Source of the DNA: Deltaproteobacteria bacterium
GTDB taxonomy: Bacteria > Myxococcota_A > Polyangia > GCA-2747355
Reading direction: 5' to 3'
Length of the DNA stretch: 38,632 nt
Assembly (NCBI GenBank): GCA_019314525.1
Contig: JAFCZD010000003.1
Location: 1-38,632, forward strand
Shown: positions 33,336 to 38,632 of the stretch, piece after piece
Layout of the letters: each line of letters begins with the position of its first letter
How positions within the stretch are numbered: the stretch's first letter is position 1
The notes under the pieces: generated by a model
Databases searched by the model: none
What the model was told of the DNA's origin: nothing
Seen by the model: only the letters and a program-made list of their open reading frames with translations
Program-made: the position numbers and the translations under genes

Positions 33336-34253
33336 ATGGGCATGCGAGATTGGTTCACCGACGCAATGGTGCGTCACAAGGCGAGACTCCACGAGGTCTC
33401 CCTCGATCGCTACACCATTTGTATCGCGCGCACGGTAGAACAATACGAGGACGCCTTCCGCCTCGTCGACCTAGCGTTCGCCTACGAAGGCATCCGCAGC
33501 GTGCGTGACGTTTCGTTGCGTATCACCCCCCAGCACGTGCTCCCTGAATCCACCGTGCTGGTGGCCTACGAGGGCGATACCCTCGTGGGCACCATGACCG
33601 TCACCCTCGACTCTGCCGCGGGGCTGCCCCTCGACAAGGACTACCCCGATGAGTTGGCCTCGCTGCGCAAACAGGGCGCCAAGATCGTCGAGTACGGCTC
33701 CCTGGCGTTGGTGCGTCGCTGCTGGAAGAAGAGTGTGTCGACGCTGCTCTCCATGGCGGCGGTGTGGCTCAGCCGCAATGTCCTCGACGCGTCCCACATC
33801 GTCATCGGCGTTAACCCACGGGCCATCCCCTTCTACCGTGGGCTCTATGGCTTCGCTGCCATGGGAGCCTCCCAGCATCACACCGACCTTGACGCTCCCG
33901 TGCAGGGCATGATGTGCCCCACCAGCCATTTCGTGGACTGCCTGAAGCGATACTTTCGGCGGCCCACAGCGAGCGGGGTACAACTCCACGAGCTCTTCGC
34001 CGAGACATTGCCCCCCTGCGTCGCCATTGACGCCCTGGGTGACGGTGAAGATTGGGCCCGTTGGAAGATGCCCCGCGAGGTCTTTCAAGAGCTCTTCATG
34101 TGTCGCTCCAATCGTCTGCGGACCCTCGATCCACAGGCCCGCGCTTATCTTCAGACCGTGCGCTCCCCAAGCACGTTAGAAGTCAATGTGGCGCAGCGGA
34201 CATCCACTAACTTCTCCCGTGAGCTCAGACGATCACGCGCGGTGTCGAGATGA
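33336..34253 (+). CDS. FeeM-like N-acyl amino acid synthase (GNAT-related)
   Basis: 305 residues. The central region VGTMTVTLDSAAGLPLDKDY with YPDELASLRKQGAKIVEYGSL (about 85-130) is the signature of FeeM-type N-acyl amino acid synthases, and VIGVNPRAIPFYRGLYGF (about 165) the later GNAT strand. FeeM uses a long-chain acyl-ACP to acylate the amino group of tyrosine; related proteins use other amino acids. The amino acid used here is not known. AGGAG at 33325-33329 fits ATG 33336 best (six-base spacing); ATG 33333 and TTG 33330 are alternatives. The gene follows radical SAM 1 by 18 bases and overlaps radical SAM 2 by ATGA. The ACP encoded at 14033 is a plausible donor. Confidence 0.85.
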   Translation: MGMRDWFTDAMVRHKARLHEVSLDRYTICIARTVEQYEDAFRLVDLAFAYEGIRSVRDVSLRITPQHVLPESTVLVAYEGDTLVGTMTVTLDSAAGLPLDKDYPDELASLRKQGAKIVEYGSLALVRRCWKKSVSTLLSMAAVWLSRNVLDASHIVIGVNPRAIPFYRGLYGFAAMGASQHHTDLDAPVQGMMCPTSHFVDCLKRYFRRPTASGVQLHELFAETLPPCVAIDALGDGEDWARWKMPREVFQELFMCRSNRLRTLDPQARAYLQTVRSPSTLEVNVAQRTSTNFSRELRRSRAVSR

Positions 34254-35644
34254 AGATCCACCTCCTCGAGACGGGCGACGCACAGCACGATCCCTTCGCC
34301 CAGTGCTGGTACACCACCGACGATCGGCGCTTCGCGGTGCCCTTGCTGGCGATGCCTGTGGTGGGTTCGTTCATCCCACGCGAGCACGAGGTCTCCTTCT
34401 ACGATCAGAAAGTGCATTCCCTCGAAGGCCCGGCCCGAGATTGCGATCTGGCCTGCATCAGCTTCAAGACCAAAGACGCCAAGCGCACTTACCGCCTCGC
34501 CGACGAGCTACGCGCCGCGGGTACGAAGGTGATCCTCGGGGGCGTGCACGCCTCCCTTGATCCCGAAGAGGCAGCGAGGCACGCCGACGCGGTGGTGGCC
34601 GGTGAAGCTGAGGGCATCTTCGCGCAAGTGCTCAAAGACGCCGAGAGAGGCCAACTGCAGCGTATTTACCGCGCCCCCCAGGGCGTGGCCCTCGACGCGT
34701 CCCCCATGCCCCGCTTCGATCTCATCGACAACGAGCGCTATTGGGTGCACGCCGTGCAGACGTCACGGGGCTGCTTGGTAGGCTGTGACTTTTGCCCCAT
34801 CCAGCGCATATTTGGTGGGCGCACCCGGCACAAGGCCGTCGAGCGCGTGCTCGCAGAGGTCGACCGCGTACACGAGATCGATCCCCAAAAGGACATCTTC
34901 TTCATCGACGAGATGTTCTGCGGCGGCGACCGCGCCTACCAGAGGGCGCTGCTCGCGGGCCTACGCCAGCGAAAGATCGACTTCTATTGCATCTCCGACT
35001 TCAAGGTGATGGACCTCGACTACGTCGAAGAGCTCGCCGAGAGCGGCTGCAAGATGCTCGTACTCAATATGCCAGGCACATGCTTCCCTCACGAGGTCGA
35101 GGCGATCCGTGCCATTCAGCGCATGGGGGTCTCCGTCTGGGGTTTTTTCATGTTCGGCTTCTCCTTCCACGACGCGCAGGTCTTCTCGCGCGTGGCGGAT
35201 CTGGTGGAGGAATCCGACATGAAGCAGGTCACCCTCACGGTGATCACGCCCTTCCCTAACACGCCCCTGGCCCAACGCCTCGCCGCTACAGGGGGCTTGC
35301 TCACAGATGACACCGATCTCTTCGACCAATGCCATGTGGTCTGCGCCCCCGAGCGCTTCGACGCGCCCACCTTGCAGGAGGGTTTCCTCTCGGCGTGGCA
35401 GCGGCTAGAGCCGCGCTTCGCCATCTCTTCAAGCAGCGGACGCACAACGCAGAGTGAACACGCAGCTCGCGCCATCACCCGCGAGGAGGGCAGGGAGGTT
35501 CTTCACGCAGATCTACAGCTACGCCATGAGCGCGGCATACTCGGTAAGGAAGTCGACCTCATGGCGGCCTATGGCACCGATCGCTTCGAGGTGGCCGTGA
35601 CGCCCTATAATGTGCTGGAGCGGCGCTACTCTGGCGAGGAGTAA
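34250..35644 (+). CDS. B12-binding-domain radical SAM enzyme 2
   Basis: 464 residues, ATG in an ATGA overlap. N-terminal cobalamin-type domain (residues 1-130: VVGSFIPREHEVSFYDQKVH, VILGGVHASLDPEEAARHAD, VVAGEAEGIF) and radical SAM motif CLVGCDFC (Cys175, Cys179, Cys182). Barrel strands include IFFIDEMFCGGDRAY and MLVLNMPGTCFPHEVEAI. C-terminal region from about 340 is not recognised. It differs clearly from enzyme 1 in length and motif context, so the two are unlikely to be duplicates and probably carry out different steps. It is the last gene of the five-gene operon; 212 bases of non-coding DNA follow. Confidence 0.88.
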   Translation: MKIHLLETGDAQHDPFAQCWYTTDDRRFAVPLLAMPVVGSFIPREHEVSFYDQKVHSLEGPARDCDLACISFKTKDAKRTYRLADELRAAGTKVILGGVHASLDPEEAARHADAVVAGEAEGIFAQVLKDAERGQLQRIYRAPQGVALDASPMPRFDLIDNERYWVHAVQTSRGCLVGCDFCPIQRIFGGRTRHKAVERVLAEVDRVHEIDPQKDIFFIDEMFCGGDRAYQRALLAGLRQRKIDFYCISDFKVMDLDYVEELAESGCKMLVLNMPGTCFPHEVEAIRAIQRMGVSVWGFFMFGFSFHDAQVFSRVADLVEESDMKQVTLTVITPFPNTPLAQRLAATGGLLTDDTDLFDQCHVVCAPERFDAPTLQEGFLSAWQRLEPRFAISSSSGRTTQSEHAARAITREEGREVLHADLQLRHERGILGKEVDLMAAYGTDRFEVAVTPYNVLERRYSGEE

Positions 35645-35856
35645 AGGATTAGCTCCTCCCTGCTCCAGGCTACAAAGTCGATGGAGATAATGAGCGCTGG
35701 CTACAAGCAAGCGTGCATCCCCGATCTTGTTTCTTTCCCGAAGAGCGTTAGGATGCCCCAGAATAGCTCTAAACGGTCGACAAGCCCATCAATGGGCCTC
35801 TCCTCGCGGCGCGCGGAGGGGAATTCACCGCGGGAGACGCCCGCGGAGGACGCCAG
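35645..35856. other. Intergenic region between locus B and the GAPDH-like gene
   Basis: 212 bases without a supported gene. It contains a short perfect hairpin, GCCCAT (35784-35789), CA, ATGGGC (35792-35797), without a U-tract. The ribosome site of the next gene (GGAGGA at 35845-35850) is at the right edge. No promoter is clear. Confidence 0.5.
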
Positions 35857-37116
35857 GTGATCATGGCATCGGAAGACGCACTCGGCATCAATGGTCTGGG
35901 ACGTATTGGCAAGCTGAGCCTGTGGCATCACGTCGCACGCAAACACTTTCCAAAGTTGGTGGTGAACCTCGGGCGGGAGGTGGGCACGAGCCTCGACGCT
36001 GTCTGTGAGGTGATCGAGAAGGACTCCACCTATGGCAGCATGCATCGTTTCCTCTTTGGGGTGAACGCTGAGCCCTGCATCAAGATCGTAGATCGCGAAC
36101 GGAACCTGCTCGAAGTGGCTGGCGTGCCCGTGATAATCTTGCAAGAGGCGCGCAACCCGCAACAGATCGCCTGGCGAGAGCATGGCGTGCGCGTCGTGGT
36201 CGACTGCACAGGTGTCTTCGTTGATCCTACCTCTCCCCCAGATGCCCCCAAGGGGGCGTTGCGTGGGCACCTCGACAGCGGCGCTGAGGCGGTGATCAAC
36301 AGCTCGGCTTTCAAAATCAAAGCCGCAGGGCGGCCCATGCCCGAGGACGCGGTGACGCTGATCCAGGGCATCAACCACGACCTCTTCAACCCCACCAAGC
36401 ATCACGTGATCTCCGCCGCCTCCTGCACCACCACCGCGCTGGCGCATATGGTCAAGCCGCTGCTCGATCGCCTCGACGCCTCAGCGATCATGACCGCCTC
36501 CATGTCCACGGTACACGCGGCCACCAACAGCCAGAGCGTGTTGGACTCGGTGCCCAAGGCAGGAGCAAACGACCTGCGCAAGACGCGCAGCGCGCTCAAT
36601 AATATCATCCTCACCTCTACAAACGCCGCGCGCGCTCTTGAACAGGTAATCCCGCGCATCAAAGAGGTCGGCTTCATGGCTGACAGCGTGCGCATCCCGA
36701 CGCCCACGGAGTCTCTGATCATCCTCAACATCACCTTCCAATCGCAGCTGAAGAGTGATGGGTCGAGCACGATCACCGGTGAGACGATCAACCGTATTTA
36801 TGGCGACGACGCGCGTGGGCGGCAAAAGGGGATCTTGGTCTACAGCGACGCGCAGAACGTGCCAAAAGATGTCACAGGCATGCGCGCCGCGGTAGTGATC
36901 GAGGGCCATGAGACCCACACCCGCACGGGCTTCGTCAACGTCGACCTGAAGCAGATCCCCGGCCTCAGCGACGAATTGTTGTCGAAGCTGCCCACATCAG
37001 TGATTCAAATGCCCGTGACCCACGCCAAGATCTTCGGCTGGTACGACAACGAGTATGGCAGCTATACGAATATGCTCGGCGACCTCACAAAGCACATCCA
37101 GGACAGCCTGGACTAA
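35857..37116 (+). CDS. Glyceraldehyde-3-phosphate dehydrogenase-like enzyme, non-canonical type
   Basis: 419 residues from GTG 35857 (GGAGGA six bases upstream); ATG 35863 is the alternative. NAD-binding start GINGLGRIGK, catalytic box SAASCTTTALAH (Cys about 188, usual form SNASCTTNCLA), TVHAATNSQ (usual TVHAYTNDQ), and C-terminal WYDNEYGSYTNML (usual WYDNEYGYS) are all present in altered form. It is about 80 residues longer than standard GAPDH, with extra segments in the first 110 residues. The region after TVHAATNSQ lacks the usual RRGRAA-type phosphate-binding loop and has DLRKTRSALNNIIL instead. It probably uses a glyceraldehyde-3-phosphate-like aldehyde, but substrate or cofactor preference may differ. 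Not in an obvious glycolytic operon. Confidence 0.85.
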   Translation: MIMASEDALGINGLGRIGKLSLWHHVARKHFPKLVVNLGREVGTSLDAVCEVIEKDSTYGSMHRFLFGVNAEPCIKIVDRERNLLEVAGVPVIILQEARNPQQIAWREHGVRVVVDCTGVFVDPTSPPDAPKGALRGHLDSGAEAVINSSAFKIKAAGRPMPEDAVTLIQGINHDLFNPTKHHVISAASCTTTALAHMVKPLLDRLDASAIMTASMSTVHAATNSQSVLDSVPKAGANDLRKTRSALNNIILTSTNAARALEQVIPRIKEVGFMADSVRIPTPTESLIILNITFQSQLKSDGSSTITGETINRIYGDDARGRQKGILVYSDAQNVPKDVTGMRAAVVIEGHETHTRTGFVNVDLKQIPGLSDELLSKLPTSVIQMPVTHAKIFGWYDNEYGSYTNMLGDLTKHIQDSLD

Positions 37117-37139
37117 CCCCCACGCCCGCAGAAGAGCCC

Positions 37140-37174
37140 AGCAACAGATCCCCGTTGTTGCTTTGCGCAGCAAA
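37140..37174 (+). terminator. Possible hairpins after the GAPDH-like gene
   Basis: AGCAACA (37140-37146) pairs with TGTTGCT (37156-37162), and TTTGC (37162-37166) with GCAAA (37170-37174). There is no U-tract, so an intrinsic terminator is only possible. The gene stop is at 37116. Confidence 0.25.
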
Positions 37175-37239
37175 AGGGTTGTGTGTGCGCCCAAGACCGC
37201 TAAAACATGCCGCAAGAGAATTCATCCTTAGGAGGCCCC

Positions 37240-38632
37240 GTGGCCAGCGACGAAACACCCGCTGTGAACGAAGCGCAGGACAATAGCCCCATGGACGAGG
37301 CGATAGCGCAGCTCGAGAGTGAGCTCTTGACCGGTGATTGGGATACGGCAAGAGAGACCTTAGATACGCTGCAAGACATGGGCGCAGAGGGTCAGCCTTT
37401 TGCGGAGCTTGGCCCCGCCATGGAGGCCATCGCCAAAGATGATGATGAGGACGCGCTCCTGCACCTGCTCGAGCTGCGCCACCATACGACCAACGTCGAC
37501 GAGGCGCTCTATAACCTGGTGGCCATCAGGCTGGAGGAGAACAATTTTCGTCTCCTGGCCGCTGGCGCCTTCCAGGCGATCCACACCCGCCACGGCATGG
37601 GCGAACATGCGCGCTGCTTGCAGACCCTGGGCGTTGATGAAGACGAGTGGGCCGAGCAATTCGGTGAAGCGATGGAGGAGCTCCTGCGCGACCATTTGGC
37701 GCGTCACAGCGAATCGGCGCTAGCCTGGGAATCCCTCGCCAAACACCTCACGCGGGGACGTGGCGGCGTTGACGAGGCGCGTGAGGCGGCACGGCGAGCC
37801 ATCGCCATCGATCCTCAACGCTGGACGGCGCGCGCGGTGGATGTCTCTCTGGCCACGGACGCCACCCGAGGGGCGGCCCAAGGGGCGTTGCTGCAGTCCA
37901 TCGCCGAGGCAAAGGACCCTCCCACAGCGGTGATCGATTATGGCCTCGGCTGCGCCCTCGAGCTCGGACGCGAAAGCGAAGCGCAGGCGCTCCTGGATCG
38001 GATCCCTGAAGATACACCGGAAGCGGTGGAGGCCCTCGGGGATCTCGCGCCGCGGGCCCGGCAGCGCCGCGCCCTGGCTTTGGCTATCAGCTGTGTCGCA
38101 GACTCCTCTGATGTTTTGGCCCTGGCCCTCCTTGAGGGGCGCTTCGACGAACTCGAAGCCCGAGGGGCGCTGACACGCATCGCAGGAGGCAGCCTCCTTG
38201 AGGAAGGCGAGAAACTCTCTGCGGCGGCTTGCCTGCTGCGTGGGGGAGAGAACGAGCGCACGGAGGCGATGACACCATCGATCCCGAGCGACTCGAGCCC
38301 GAGCGACTGGCTCTCGAGCGACTGCTGGTGCTCTTTTCCAACACGCCTGAGACATCATGCCTGGCGGCCCGAGCAGCCCTCTCGCTCGAAGACGCCGAGC
38401 AAGCAGAATCGCTGGCGCGCGCCGTCGTCGCAAAGGACCCCGGGCACCGTGAAGGTCGGGTGCTCATCGCCCGCGCCCTGCATCTGTCCTATCACCTGCA
38501 GCAGCGCTCAGCAGAAGCGGAAGGTGACGATCCCGACACCATCACCGCCCCTGAAGAGCTGGTGGAGCTGCTGGAAGAGCTCCTCCCAAGCCCTGAGGTC
38601 GAGCTGCTCGTGGCTCGAGCCGAGGTGGACCA
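37240..38632 (+). CDS. TPR-like helical repeat protein, incomplete and apparently frameshifted
   Basis: GTG 37240 follows AGGAGG (37230-37235). The frame stays open and reads as a helical, Ala/Leu/Glu-rich repeat protein (TPR-like units such as AREAARRAIAIDPQRW, about residues 183-198) to about 38268. After that, the same frame becomes Ser/Pro/Trp/Cys-rich and implausible, while the frame starting at 38268 (GAT) continues the same style (PERLEPERLALERLLVLF, EDAEQAESLARAVVAKDPGH) to the window edge. The shift most likely lies between 38241 and 38268; the run of five G at 38242-38246 is the prime suspect. Either a sequencing error or a true frameshift. The gene continues past the window. Function unknown; no signal peptide seen. 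Confidence 0.7.
   Translation, partial: MASDETPAVNEAQDNSPMDEAIAQLESELLTGDWDTARETLDTLQDMGAEGQPFAELGPAMEAIAKDDDEDALLHLLELRHHTTNVDEALYNLVAIRLEENNFRLLAAGAFQAIHTRHGMGEHARCLQTLGVDEDEWAEQFGEAMEELLRDHLARHSESALAWESLAKHLTRGRGGVDEAREAARRAIAIDPQRWTARAVDVSLATDATRGAAQGALLQSIAEAKDPPTAVIDYGLGCALELGRESEAQALLDRIPEDTPEAVEALGDLAPRARQRRALALAISCVADSSDVLALALLEGRFDELEARGALTRIAGGSLLEEGEKLSAAACLLRGGENERTEAMTPSIPSDSSPSDWLSSDCWCSFPTRLRHHAWRPEQPSRSKTPSKQNRWRAPSSQRTPGTVKVGCSSPAPCICPITCSSAQQKRKVTIPTPSPPLKSWWSCWKSSSQALRSSCSWLEPRWT

Overview
The window looks like chromosomal DNA from a GC-rich Gram-negative bacterium with an outer membrane, most likely a deltaproteobacterial-type lineage (Myxococcota or a related phylum). 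Pointers are lipoproteins with seven-unit beta-propeller repeats, an ECF sigma / FecR-TPR / outer-membrane operon, an MMPL exporter with LolA-like and beta-barrel partners, a candidate sigma-54 promoter, and frequent GTG and TTG starts. The assignment is inferred from gene style only. No rRNA, tRNA or CRISPR array was seen.

Layout. 1-7160 is general cell-envelope and housekeeping DNA: a small lipoprotein, a FetA/FetB-type ABC pair, a GT-C-like membrane glycosyltransferase, a candidate sigma-54 promoter with a 65-residue Arg-rich ORF, an unknown repeat protein, signal peptidase I, and an acidic protein. 7199-11419 encodes a giant PPDK-like dikinase that lacks the pyruvate barrel. 11573-14347 (locus A) is a coupled operon: hexapeptide acyltransferase-like membrane protein, acyl-AMP ligase, acyl carrier protein. 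Two tandem-duplicated propeller lipoproteins follow (14360-17383). On the minus strand, 28710 down to 17380 is a long colinear series: membrane/OMP-like protein, ECF sigma factor, FecR/TPR anti-sigma-like protein, an insertion sequence in the 3' end of that gene, a 76-residue ORF, MMPL transporter, LolA-like protein, beta-barrel protein, ThiF/E1-like enzyme. 28799-35644 (locus B) is a tightly coupled plus-strand operon: GT1 glycosyltransferase, 4-cresol dehydrogenase/VAO-type flavoprotein, B12-type radical SAM enzyme, FeeM-like N-acyl amino acid synthase, second B12-type radical SAM enzyme. 35857-37116 is an atypical GAPDH. 37240 to the window end is an incomplete TPR-like gene with an apparent frameshift.

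How it may work together. Locus A can activate a fatty acid and load it on an ACP. The FeeM-like enzyme of locus B belongs to a family that moves acyl groups from ACP to an amino acid. The flavoprotein, radical SAM enzymes and glycosyltransferase could then tailor the product. The two loci lie 17 kb apart but share a bipartite element just upstream (TTTGAAAAG, seven variable bases, TCCCGGACGTACATGGTCAG). This is direct sequence evidence that they are co-regulated. The MMPL/LolA-like/OMP genes between them are candidates for export or surface placement. I regard this split, co-regulated lipo-amino-acid-like pathway as the main candidate for an undescribed system; the product is inferred, not shown.
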